Origin: a virus | Strand: one strand, 5' to 3' | IMG/VR virus record: IMGVR_UViG_3300032291_003030 | Coordinates: 1-46,284 of that record | Length of the DNA stretch: 46,284 nucleotides | Made by a program: the position numbers and the translations under genes | The notes under the pieces: generated by a model | The model's input: the letters and a program-made list of their open reading frames with translations, nothing else | Told to the model about the DNA's origin: nothing | Databases searched by the model: none | Shown: piece after piece, positions 25,213-32,512 of the stretch | How positions within the stretch are numbered: the stretch's first letter is position 1 | How the letters are laid out: the number at the start of each line of letters is the position of its first letter

Positions 25213-27069
25213 ATGGATACCACACAATCGATTTTATCTGATATAACGACCTATATGAAATATAGTAAATATATTCCTGAGATAAAGAGAAGAGAAACTT
25301 GGGTAGAACTAGTAACCCGAAACAAAGAAATGCATCAAAAGAAATTTCCTCAATTATTTGATGAAATAGAAAATGCGTATAAACTAGTATATGACAAAAA
25401 AGTATTACCATCAATGCGTTCATTACAATTCTCTGGAAAGCCAATTGAACTTAATAATGCTCGTATATTTAATTGTTCATTTCTACCAATAAATGATTGG
25501 AGATCATTTTCAGAAACTATGTTCCTCCTTCTATCGGGTTGTGGAGTTGGATACAGTGTACAAACCCATCATATAGATCAACTTCCTGAAATTAAAATCC
25601 CAATTAAAACAAAACGTTATTTAGTAGGTGATAGTATTGAAGGATGGGCAGATGCTGTTAGAATGCTATGTAAAGCATATTTTCAAGGGGCTCCACTACC
25701 TGTATTTGACTTTAGAGACATTAGAGCAAAAGGTGCTCAATTAATTACTGTAGGTGGTAAAGCACCAGGTCCAGAACCACTTAAAGAATGTTTATTTAAT
25801 CTACAAAAAATATTTGATCGTAAACAAAATGGGGATAAAATAACATCAGTTGAGGCTCATGATATGGAATGCCATATTGCTGATGCTGTATTGTCAGGTG
25901 GTATTAGAAGAGCAGCGTTGATTGCTTTGTTTGACCTTGATGATGAATTAATGTTAACTTCTAAATTTGGAAATTGGTGGGAAGAAAATCCTCAACGTGG
26001 TAGAGCAAATAATTCAGCTGTAGTAATGCGTCACGCTATTACTGAAAATGAATTCTTTAAATTATGGAAAAAAATTGAATTAAGTGGATCTGGTGAACCA
26101 GGTATATATTTTAGTAATGATAAAGATTGGGGAACTAATCCATGTTGTGAAATTGCTCTTAAACCAAATCAATTCTGTAACTTATGTGAAGTAAATGCAT
26201 CAACAGTTGAATCCCAAGAAGATTTAAATGAAAGAGTTAAAGTAGCAGCATTCATAGGTACATTACAAGCATCATACACAAATTTCCATTATTTAAGAGA
26301 TATATGGCAAAAAACAACTGAAAAAGAAGCATTATTAGGAGTTGGAATGACTGGTATTGGTTCAGGTGCTGTATTATCATTAGATCTAAAAATATCAGCA
26401 AATATTGCTAAAGAAGAAAATGCTAGAGTTGCTGAATTAATTGGAATTAATAAAGCTGCTCGTGTAACAACAGTAAAACCATCAGGAACTTCATCTCTAG
26501 TACTAGGTACTTCATCAGGTATTCACGCTTGGCACAATGATTATTATGTTCGCCGTATCCGCGTAGGTAAAAATGAAGCAATTTATAATTATCTAGCAAT
26601 TAATCACCCTGAACTAGTTGAAGATGATTTCTTTAAACCAACAATTCAAGCTGTAATTTCAGTACCTCAAAAAGCACCAGAAGGTTCAATTTTAAGAACT
26701 GAAAATGTAATTGATATGCTTGAGCGTGTTAAGAAATTTAATATGCAATGGGTTAAAAAAGGACATCGTAAAGGAGCTAATACAAATAATGTATCCGCTA
26801 CAGTATCTATTAATGAGAATGAATGGGAACAAGTTGGAAAATGGATGTGGGAAAATAAAGATACATTTAATGGTCTATCAGTATTACCTTATCATGGGGG
26901 TTCATATGTACAAAGTCCATATGAAGATATTACTGAAGAACAATTCAATGAATTATCTAAAAATCTTCATAACATAGATTTATCTCAAATTGTTGAGTTT
27001 AGTGATAATACAAACTTAATGGAGCAAGCAGCATGTGGGGGTGCAGGTGGTTCTTGTGAAATAGTGTAA
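25213..27069 (+). CDS. nrdJ: Class II (adenosylcobalamin-dependent) ribonucleotide reductase, monomeric type
   Basis: The 618-residue product looks like the monomeric B12-dependent reductase: early Cys88 in RIFNCSFLPIND, LLLSGCGVGYSVQ, VLSGGIRRAALIALFDLDDE, the radical-site motif NPCCEI (C311, E313; usually NPCGEI), VKPSGTSSLVLGTSSGIHAW, and the C-terminal redox pair C608/C615 in ACGGAGGSCEIV. It reduces ribonucleotides using cobalamin and thioredoxin. No NrdB-like or NrdD/G genes are nearby. It is shorter than the 739-residue Lactobacillus enzyme. The substitution of Gly by Cys in NPCCEI is odd. Dependence on host cobalamin is inferred from the family. Confidence 0.92.
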   Translation: MDTTQSILSDITTYMKYSKYIPEIKRRETWVELVTRNKEMHQKKFPQLFDEIENAYKLVYDKKVLPSMRSLQFSGKPIELNNARIFNCSFLPINDWRSFSETMFLLLSGCGVGYSVQTHHIDQLPEIKIPIKTKRYLVGDSIEGWADAVRMLCKAYFQGAPLPVFDFRDIRAKGAQLITVGGKAPGPEPLKECLFNLQKIFDRKQNGDKITSVEAHDMECHIADAVLSGGIRRAALIALFDLDDELMLTSKFGNWWEENPQRGRANNSAVVMRHAITENEFFKLWKKIELSGSGEPGIYFSNDKDWGTNPCCEIALKPNQFCNLCEVNASTVESQEDLNERVKVAAFIGTLQASYTNFHYLRDIWQKTTEKEALLGVGMTGIGSGAVLSLDLKISANIAKEENARVAELIGINKAARVTTVKPSGTSSLVLGTSSGIHAWHNDYYVRRIRVGKNEAIYNYLAINHPELVEDDFFKPTIQAVISVPQKAPEGSILRTENVIDMLERVKKFNMQWVKKGHRKGANTNNVSATVSINENEWEQVGKWMWENKDTFNGLSVLPYHGGSYVQSPYEDITEEQFNELSKNLHNIDLSQIVEFSDNTNLMEQAACGGAGGSCEIV

Positions 27070-27071
27070 TA

Positions 27072-27239
27072 ATGACTAAAAAAACATTTGAAGAAGGAAA
27101 ACACTACTATCTTGAAAAAGGGATGGTAGTGTTTACTGAGTTATGGCATCTTAATAGAGGTTATTGTTGTGGAAATAAATGTAGACATTGTCCATACGAT
27201 CCAAAACACCAAAAAGATAATACTAAATTGTCAAAATAA
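27072..27239 (+). CDS. DUF5522-like Cys-rich small protein (55 aa)
   Basis: The product reads MTKKTFEEGKHYYLEKGMVV, then FTELWHLNRG, then a cluster of four cysteines in GYCCGNKCRHCPYDP. This matches a short conserved protein of Bacteroidetes (DUF5522 as I recall), probably a metal-binding knuckle. It is short but clearly coding because the motif is so specific. It lies two bases after the reductase gene. Its function is unknown; presence in a phage suggests acquisition from the host. Confidence 0.85.
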   Translation: MTKKTFEEGKHYYLEKGMVVFTELWHLNRGYCCGNKCRHCPYDPKHQKDNTKLSK

Positions 27240-27251
27240 AGATTGTATATT
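27228..27251 (+). promoter_or_regulatory. Middle-promoter-like element upstream of the 27258 gene
   Basis: TTGTCA (27228-27233), 12 bases, TATATT (27246-27251). The ATG at 27258 begins exactly 7 bases after the hexamer, predicting a leaderless mRNA. Confidence 0.55.
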
Positions 27252-27257
27252 AAGGTT

Positions 27258-27704
27258 ATGAACATAGAAACAGATATCCCTAAATTTACTCCTTCAACAT
27301 ATAACAAATTTTATTGGTATCGTAGGTTTAAACCACGTACTCCACCATTTAAACACCGTCCCTTATTAGATAAAATAAAAAATGGTGATTATGATTATTC
27401 TGATTATCGTGTTCAAGCATTATATGAAATAGAATTATCCAAAGAAAAAGCAAATACATACCCTACATATGCTTATACTGAACGTGATGAAGCATTAAAA
27501 ATGGGTAGATTACGCCATAATAAATTAATGGAGGATTTCATGAAAGATGAATTTAATCTACTTAAAACCATTGAAAAAGAATTTTGTGATGAATTCTATA
27601 TTAATAAAGAGGATTTTACAAAATATTTAAATGATTGTGATGGTAGTCTAGAGGATTTATACCATACTATTAAAGAAAATACATTATATAAATTTACAAA
27701 ATGA
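27258..27704 (+). CDS. Hypothetical protein (148 aa)
   Basis: I take ATG 27258 rather than an in-frame TTG at 27243 because the TTG would overlap the -10 element. The product begins MNIETDIPKFTPSTYNKFYW and is basic and aromatic early (YRRFKPRTPPFKHRPL), then helical and acidic (MKDEFNLLKTIEKEFCDEFY). No known domain is visible. It overlaps the next gene by an ATGA junction. Confidence 0.72.
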   Translation: MNIETDIPKFTPSTYNKFYWYRRFKPRTPPFKHRPLLDKIKNGDYDYSDYRVQALYEIELSKEKANTYPTYAYTERDEALKMGRLRHNKLMEDFMKDEFNLLKTIEKEFCDEFYINKEDFTKYLNDCDGSLEDLYHTIKENTLYKFTK

Positions 27705-27862
27705 AAGACCCCTTAAAAGAATTAGAAGAACAATCAAAATCTCTTCAAGAACTTAAAGTTACTGAAGATAATCAACAAGATACTTTGAAATCTATAGAAA
27801 ATTTATTATATTCAATGGATGAAAAATTAGAATTAATATTTAAATCATTAATAGAAGAATAA
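27701..27862 (+). CDS. Small coiled-coil protein (53 aa)
   Basis: It starts inside the preceding stop codon (ATGA). The product MKDPLKELEEQSKSLQELKV continues as one long charged helix ending KLELIFKSLIEE. It is probably a short coiled coil. The gene ends one base before the next ATG, so the three genes 27258-28070 form a compact operon. Function unknown. Confidence 0.65.
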   Translation: MKDPLKELEEQSKSLQELKVTEDNQQDTLKSIENLLYSMDEKLELIFKSLIEE

Positions 27863-27863
27863 T

Positions 27864-28070
27864 ATGGAATATTTAGGTGAAATTTTGGGAATTGTTGCTA
27901 TAATATGCTTAGCATGTTTATTATTAGGTTTACCTCTAATGTTATTATGGAATTGGTTAATGCCTATATTATTTGGTATGCCATATATTACATTCTGGCA
28001 AGCAGTAGGATTAAATATCTTATCAACAATATTATTTAAATCAACATCAACAACAACTAATAAATCATAA
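27864..28070 (+). CDS. Small membrane protein with two transmembrane segments (68 aa)
   Basis: Residues ~4-30 (YLGEILGIVAIICLACLLLG) and ~34-60 (ITFWQAVGLNILSTILF) are hydrophobic, with WNWLMPILFGMPYI between them and a Ser/Thr-rich tail. The LWNWLMP-LFG-P-ITFWQA pattern resembles small predicted membrane proteins that I recall from Bacteroidetes genomes, so it may be host-derived. Function unknown. It is followed by queD after one base. Confidence 0.7.
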   Translation: MEYLGEILGIVAIICLACLLLGLPLMLLWNWLMPILFGMPYITFWQAVGLNILSTILFKSTSTTTNKS

Positions 28071-28071
28071 T

Positions 28072-28542
28072 ATGAGTAAATTTCAATCAACAAAAGTATT
28101 TGATGGATTCAGTTGCGTATTTCGTCAATGGCGAGCAGAAGGAACACACTGTCGTTTCTTACATGGTTATGCTTTATCTTTTAGAGTATGGTTTGAAGGA
28201 GAATTAGACGAACGTAATTGGGTTTGGGATTTTGGGCATGCTAAGCGTTCTAAATATATGATTGATGATATGAATCCTAAAGTATGGATGGATTATATGT
28301 TTGATCATACTACAATTATAGCGGAAGATGATCCAGGTTTAGGTGGATTTAAAACAATGAATGACTTAGGCATTATTCAGCTCAGAATCGTTCCGGCTGT
28401 TGGGGCTGAACAATTTGCAAAATATATATTTGATAAATTAACTCCATGGGTTGAAAGTGATTCAGAAGGTAGAGTTAAAATTGTAAGAGTAGAGGTAAGA
28501 GAACATGAAAAAAACACAGCTATATATGAAAATATCACATGA
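28072..28542 (+). CDS. queD: QueD-like 6-carboxy-tetrahydropterin synthase family protein
   Basis: The product resembles the PTPS/QueD fold: an N-terminal strand FDGFSCVFRQWRAEGTHCRF followed by LHGYALSFRVWFEG, WVWDFGHAKRSKYMID, the conserved MFDHTTIIAEDDP, and a C-terminal VRVEVREHEKNTAIYEN with the conserved Glu. The active-site Cys and the first His of LHG are kept, but the usual H-G-H reads H-G-Y and the first Zn His of the F-x-A-A-H motif is replaced. I believe a divergent subgroup looks like this. It should make CPH4, the queuosine/7-deazaguanine precursor. FolE, QueC and a TGT-like enzyme lie nearby. Confidence 0.82.
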   Translation: MSKFQSTKVFDGFSCVFRQWRAEGTHCRFLHGYALSFRVWFEGELDERNWVWDFGHAKRSKYMIDDMNPKVWMDYMFDHTTIIAEDDPGLGGFKTMNDLGIIQLRIVPAVGAEQFAKYIFDKLTPWVESDSEGRVKIVRVEVREHEKNTAIYENIT

Positions 28543-29308
28543 AGTACCACTACAATTACTCCCATGGAGTAAAACAATAAATGATTATGAGTATATTCTA
28601 CCTTATTTCTACTATCGTTCTCCAGAATATAAAGAATTTTATTTACAATGTAAACAGGAAGGACGTTTCTCCATTTTAGACAACGGTTTATTTGAGGGTG
28701 AAACATATACCACAGAGCAATTAATTGATTTAAATAACGAATTAAAACCCGATATATTCATAGTACCTGATGAATGGAATGACTTTCATAAAACATATAG
28801 TCATGCTAAAACATGGTCTGAAATATCTATTAATCCTGAAACTAAATTAATGGTAGTATTGCAGGGTGAAAAATTTGATGAAATTAGATTATTATATAAA
28901 TTCTGTTATGATTTAGGATATAGGCATTTTGCTCTTAATCACTCCTCATCATCATATTTAAAAGCATTCCCTCATAAAAATAAATTAATATCTAAGATGA
29001 TGGGCAGAATTCAGTTAGTAAATTTCATGTATGAATTATTTGATAGAAGTGATTCATATGTACATTTATTAGGTGCTACTTTACCACAAGAATTTATGTA
29101 TTATAAAGGATATAAATTTATAAAATCAGTAGATACATCAAATCCTATATTAGTGGGAGCAAAGAAAGAAACATATCCTATGTTTGGTTTATTAGATAAA
29201 CCTAAAGAAACAATGAAAGAATTCTTTGATAAAGATGTAATGCCAAATATTAATTATATAGATAATAATGTAAAGATGTTTAGAAACCTTGTAAATTTAA
29301 GCAAATAA
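28505..29308 (+). CDS. TGT/DpdA-like guanine transglycosylase (267 aa)
   Basis: The sequence has the order of motifs of the tRNA-guanine transglycosylase barrel in a short form: SILDNGLFEGETY (compare D-S-G-G-F-Q), DIFIVPDEWNDFH, KLMVVLQGEKFDE (compare I-V-Q-G), HLLGATLPQEF and KSVDTSNPI. Phages that insert 7-deazaguanines into DNA encode such TGT-like DpdA enzymes beside QueD, QueC and FolE, which is exactly this context. It overlaps queD by 38 bases. I infer base exchange in phage DNA rather than tRNA. It is shorter than bacterial TGT (~375) and lacks the zinc site. Confidence 0.68.
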   Translation: MKKTQLYMKISHEVPLQLLPWSKTINDYEYILPYFYYRSPEYKEFYLQCKQEGRFSILDNGLFEGETYTTEQLIDLNNELKPDIFIVPDEWNDFHKTYSHAKTWSEISINPETKLMVVLQGEKFDEIRLLYKFCYDLGYRHFALNHSSSSYLKAFPHKNKLISKMMGRIQLVNFMYELFDRSDSYVHLLGATLPQEFMYYKGYKFIKSVDTSNPILVGAKKETYPMFGLLDKPKETMKEFFDKDVMPNINYIDNNVKMFRNLVNLSK

Positions 29309-29309
29309 T

Positions 29310-29843
29310 ATGACATACGAAAATTTTTTAAAAGTAATACTCCATCAACAAAAGATGGATAGACAAATTAATGAAGCATATAAACTAAAGATTGATTTAA
29401 TAGAATTTGTAGATGGATATAATGAAATTATCTCTACATTAATTAAAGAAATATATGGTGAACAAGGATATGAATGGTATTCATGGTTCTGCTATGAAAA
29501 TGACTATGGAACCGGTACATTAACAGCAAACGAAATAGATGGAACTCCCATTTGTTACTCTCATGAAACATTATGGGAATATTTAGAAAAAAATCACTTA
29601 ATTATAAATAAAGAAAAAACAACAGTTATGAAAGAAACACAAGAAGAATTTATCTCCTTATATGATTATGTAGGACATAAAGATCAAGACAATAATGCTA
29701 AAAATTTATATATTTTTGCTATTAGTTGTGGAATTAAACCCGGAGAAAGACAAATTTCAAACCCTAAATACACAGGAATTGTAAGAACATATCCTAGATT
29801 AGTAATTGAACGTTTCTTCGAATTAACATCTTTAAATAAATAA
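29310..29843 (+). CDS. Two-part protein: unknown N-domain fused to a small repeated domain (177 aa)
   Basis: Residues 1-101 include GEQGYEWYSWFCYENDYGTG and EIDGTPICYSHETLWEYLEK, a pattern seen in small phage proteins. From M107 onward the sequence (MKETQEEFISLYDYVGHKD) is a close copy of the separate gene at 29856. The codon at 29613 is GAA where the equivalent position before the second copy is TAA, so loss of a stop codon appears to have fused two genes. M107 (29628) keeps the same pre-ATG sequence as the second copy and could also start a 71-residue product. Function unknown. Confidence 0.78.
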   Translation: MTYENFLKVILHQQKMDRQINEAYKLKIDLIEFVDGYNEIISTLIKEIYGEQGYEWYSWFCYENDYGTGTLTANEIDGTPICYSHETLWEYLEKNHLIINKEKTTVMKETQEEFISLYDYVGHKDQDNNAKNLYIFAISCGIKPGERQISNPKYTGIVRTYPRLVIERFFELTSLNK

Positions 29844-29855
29844 AAAACAACAGTT

Positions 29856-30071
29856 ATGAAAGAAACACAAGAAGAATTTATCTCCCTATATGATTATGTA
29901 GGACATAAAGATGAAAAAGGTATTGGAAAAAATTTATACAATTTTGCTATTAGTTGTGGAGTTAAACCATTATCAAGACAAATTAATAACCCAAAATATG
30001 AAGGAAAAGTAATGACATATCCTAGATCAGTAATTAAAAGTTTCTTTACCTCATCATCTTTAAATAAATAA
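29856..30071 (+). CDS. Stand-alone copy of the repeated small domain (71 aa)
   Basis: The product MKETQEEFISLYDYVGHKDE with GVKPLSRQINNPKYEGKV and a C-terminal TYPRSVIKSFF is a paralogue of the C-terminal part of the preceding gene. The duplication includes the ~15 bases before the ATG (AAAAACAACAGTT). No known function. It lies four bases before queC, inside the 7-deazaguanine cluster, so a link with that pathway is conceivable but unsupported. Confidence 0.78.
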   Translation: MKETQEEFISLYDYVGHKDEKGIGKNLYNFAISCGVKPLSRQINNPKYEGKVMTYPRSVIKSFFTSSSLNK

Positions 30072-30075
30072 AGTT

Positions 30076-30966
30076 ATGCAAAAACATGTTGTAGTTTCAC
30101 TTTCAGGTGGAATGGACTCCAGTACATTATTGTTACGTTGTTTAAAAGAGTACGATACAGTAACAGCAATTTCATTTGATTACGGTCAAAAACACAGAGT
30201 AGAGCTAGAAAGAGCTCAATCATTAGTAGATTATTTAAATGGTGCTTATGATTTGGATTTTGAACATGGTATATTAGCTGAAGATATACCATACTCAAAA
30301 ATCACTTATCGTCAAATCCAATTAAACGGATTATCCGATCTACTAGATTCAGCATTAGTAACAGGTGGTGAAGATGTACCTGAAGGACATTATGCTGAGG
30401 ATAATATGAAAGCAACTGTAGTACCTAATCGTAATAAGATATTTGCTTCAATCACACAAGCAGTAGCATTATCAGTTGCTCAAAGAACTGGAGAAACATG
30501 CGATATTGCTTTAGGTATTCATGCTGGAGATTTTTCAGTTTATCCTGATTGTCGTCAAGAATTTAGAGATGCTGATGATGCAGCGTTTAGATTAGGAAAT
30601 TGGGGTTCTGAAATGGTAGGATACTTTACTCCTTATTTACATGGAAATAAACATACTATTCTTCAAGATGGAGAAATATTATGTGATGAATTAGGTTTAA
30701 ACTTTAATGAAGTATATAGTAGAACTAATACATCATATAAACCAATTAAAATTAAAACAGGAATAACTCCATTATTTGGAGGTGGAGGTATCCCAACATA
30801 TGAATGGTTTTCAGATTATAAATCAGCATCATCTGTAGAACGTATTGAAGCATTTATTAAATTAGGACGTAAAGATCCTGTAAGTTATGCTGATAAGAAT
30901 GGTCCTGTAGATTGGGAAGTTGCTAAAACTCATGTTGAAAAAATATTGTTGGATCATCAGAATTAA
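30076..30966 (+). CDS. queC: QueC-like 7-cyano-7-deazaguanine synthase family protein
   Basis: The N-terminal PP-loop VVVSLSGGMDSSTLLL and a downstream TVVPNRNKIFASITQA plus SVYPDCRQEFRDADDAAF block match QueC (ATP-dependent conversion of CDG, through its amide ADG, to preQ0). The C-terminal zinc site of QueC (SCY plus CGxCxxC) is replaced: here the region reads NTSYKPIKIKTGITPLFGGG with no cysteines, then KLGRKDPVSYADK. This may alter the reaction, for example stopping at the amide. It is 296 residues, longer than typical (~230). FolE follows after 17 bases. Confidence 0.85.
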   Translation: MQKHVVVSLSGGMDSSTLLLRCLKEYDTVTAISFDYGQKHRVELERAQSLVDYLNGAYDLDFEHGILAEDIPYSKITYRQIQLNGLSDLLDSALVTGGEDVPEGHYAEDNMKATVVPNRNKIFASITQAVALSVAQRTGETCDIALGIHAGDFSVYPDCRQEFRDADDAAFRLGNWGSEMVGYFTPYLHGNKHTILQDGEILCDELGLNFNEVYSRTNTSYKPIKIKTGITPLFGGGGIPTYEWFSDYKSASSVERIEAFIKLGRKDPVSYADKNGPVDWEVAKTHVEKILLDHQN

Positions 30967-30977
30967 ATCATTATATT
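30954..30977 (+). promoter_or_regulatory. Middle-promoter-like element upstream of folE
   Basis: TCATCA (30954-30959), 12 bases, TATATT (30972-30977), overlapping the end of queC. The folE ATG (30984) begins exactly 7 bases after the hexamer. Confidence 0.5.
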
Positions 30978-30983
30978 TAAAAT

Positions 30984-31622
30984 ATGAAAGAATTATTAAA
31001 AAAATCAAACGGTAATATTCCCCGTACATCCAAAGAAATTGAACAAATGATCACAGATGCTGCAGAAGCATATGCTAATTTCTTAACAGCAGTTGGTTTT
31101 GATTATACAGCAGATAGACAAACAGTAGATACTCCTCTTCGTGTAGCTAAAGCATGGCTTAAAGATTTAATTGTAGGATCTATTACACCTGAACCAAATA
31201 TTACAGTATTTCCTAATGATGAAGGATATGATGGTTTAGTAATACAAAGCGGTATTCCAATCGTTAGTATGTGTGCGCACCATAACCTGGCCTTCACTGG
31301 ATATGCTACTGTAGCGTATGTACCTGCGGAAAACGTCATAGGTTTATCCAAACTGAACCGCATTGTCGAATGGTTTGCTCGTAGACCACAAATGCAAGAA
31401 TCATTAACACAACAAATCCATGATTATATTTCTGATAAAATGGATTGTGAATCAGTAGCAGTTAGTATTGCATGTAAACACACATGTTGTTCACATAGAG
31501 GTATTAAACATCCATCAGTAATGACTACTAATAAGTTTAGTGGAGTATTTCTTGAAAAAGATAATCTTGTTAGAGAAGAATTAATGTCTGCTATTGCTAT
31601 GAATGGAATTCCTATGAACTAA
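30984..31622 (+). CDS. folE: GTP cyclohydrolase I (FolE-like)
   Basis: The 212-residue product matches FolE throughout: TPLRVAKAWLKDLI, IPIVSMCAHHNLAFTGYATV (zinc Cys97, His99/His100; usual CEHH reads CAHH), VIGLSKLNRIVEWFARRPQM, and KHTCCSHRGIKHPSVMTTN with the second zinc Cys. It makes dihydroneopterin triphosphate from GTP, the first step to CPH4 and 7-deazaguanines. The Glu-to-Ala change beside the zinc Cys is unusual. Its own promoter-like element precedes it. In this context it feeds queD, not folate synthesis (inference). Confidence 0.93.
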   Translation: MKELLKKSNGNIPRTSKEIEQMITDAAEAYANFLTAVGFDYTADRQTVDTPLRVAKAWLKDLIVGSITPEPNITVFPNDEGYDGLVIQSGIPIVSMCAHHNLAFTGYATVAYVPAENVIGLSKLNRIVEWFARRPQMQESLTQQIHDYISDKMDCESVAVSIACKHTCCSHRGIKHPSVMTTNKFSGVFLEKDNLVREELMSAIAMNGIPMN

Positions 31623-31645
31623 ATTAAAAATAAAATTAAATTAAT

Positions 31646-32167
31646 ATGTTAAACTGTGAACAAATATTAGAACAAGGATTAGTAAAAATTACTAATAGTA
31701 AAGGCAAACCAGCGCAAGTGGGGTATGATCTATCAGCAAAATCAATTAATGTAATTGGAGAAATTCATGAAAATGAAACTACTCCTGCTATAGGTATGGT
31801 TTTAAAAGATAAAACTATATTAAATACTTATACACCAGTGCCACTTACAAAAATTGATGGTGTTGAAGGATGGCTACTATATTCAGGAGCATACGATATA
31901 ACATTCCATGAAGGATGTAAAATTGCTTCAAATCGCGTAGGAATGATCCGTCAACGTTCCTCACTACTACGTAACGGAGCAATTATTGCTTCTTCAATTT
32001 TTGATCCTGGTTTTGAAACAGAAAACATGGGTACAATTATGATTGTAACAGCAACTATCTTTATTGAAAAAGATGCTAGAGTAGGACAAATGTATTTTCA
32101 TGAGTGCGATGAAGTAGCTGAGGAAAATTTATACAATGGTCAATTTGCATATGACAAACAGAGATAA
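31646..32167 (+). CDS. dCTP deaminase/dUTPase-family protein (173 aa)
   Basis: The product has the trimeric dUTPase/dCTP deaminase core: an N-terminal KPAQVGYDLSAKSINV (family D-L residues), RVGMIRQRSSLLRNGAIIAS (R-S-S-L motif), IFDPGFETENMGTIMIV and IFIEKDARVGQMYFHEC. It would lower dUTP or make dUMP precursors for thymidine synthesis, fitting the neighbouring ribonucleotide reductase and FolE. Which of the two reactions it performs cannot be told from motifs alone. It overlaps the next gene. Confidence 0.85.
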   Translation: MLNCEQILEQGLVKITNSKGKPAQVGYDLSAKSINVIGEIHENETTPAIGMVLKDKTILNTYTPVPLTKIDGVEGWLLYSGAYDITFHEGCKIASNRVGMIRQRSSLLRNGAIIASSIFDPGFETENMGTIMIVTATIFIEKDARVGQMYFHECDEVAEENLYNGQFAYDKQR

Positions 32168-32345
32168 TATTCTATCAGAAGAGGAGTACTGCCATTATAG
32201 CGGTCTCCCTTCTGTTAAATTTTATGAAAATATGGAAAAATTAAAAAAAAAGATTTTTGATAAAAATAAAACTGGATTAATTAAACGTGATTCTGAAGAA
32301 ATTAAGAAGTCAAGATGTAAAGCTTATAAATATTTAATTCCTTAA
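32151..32345 (+). CDS. Hypothetical small basic protein (64 aa)
   Basis: Two starts are possible: ATG 32136 or ATG 32151, both inside the end of the dUTPase-like gene; I prefer 32151 as the shorter overlap. The product includes NILSEEEYCHYSGLPSVKFY and a Lys-rich helix (MEKLKKKIFDKNKTGLIKRD). There is no domain that I recognise. It is tightly packed with its neighbours, which supports coding. Confidence 0.6.
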   Translation: MTNRDNILSEEEYCHYSGLPSVKFYENMEKLKKKIFDKNKTGLIKRDSEEIKKSRCKAYKYLIP

Positions 32346-32347
32346 TT

Positions 32348-32512
32348 ATGATACAAGAAAAAGAATCAAAAACAAATTGGCATTTTAAAATTAGCTTAGC
32401 TAAATCCTGTCTTCGAATAGTAGCAGGCATTACTCTAATTAGAGGTGAATTATTAATAGCTGGTACATTATTAATATTAGCAGAAGTATTAGGTATATTT
32501 GAAGAATTATGA
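32348..32512 (+). CDS. Small protein with a hydrophobic C-terminal segment (54 aa)
   Basis: The product starts MIQEKESKTNWHFKISLAKS, followed by CLRIVAGITLIRGELLIAGT and LLILAEVLGIFEEL, probably one or two membrane-associated helices. It ends in an ATGA overlap with the following membrane protein gene, suggesting that the two are co-translated and may act together. Function unknown. Confidence 0.6.
   Translation: MIQEKESKTNWHFKISLAKSCLRIVAGITLIRGELLIAGTLLILAEVLGIFEEL

Noticed and set aside
26711-26977. Plus-strand open frame inside the reductase gene in another frame
   Set aside because: It is fully inside nrdJ, has no start context of note and no domain.
27243-27257. TTG at 27243 as the start of the 27258 gene
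   Set aside because: It would place the -10 hexamer inside the coding region, and ATG 27258 has the constant spacing seen at other sites.
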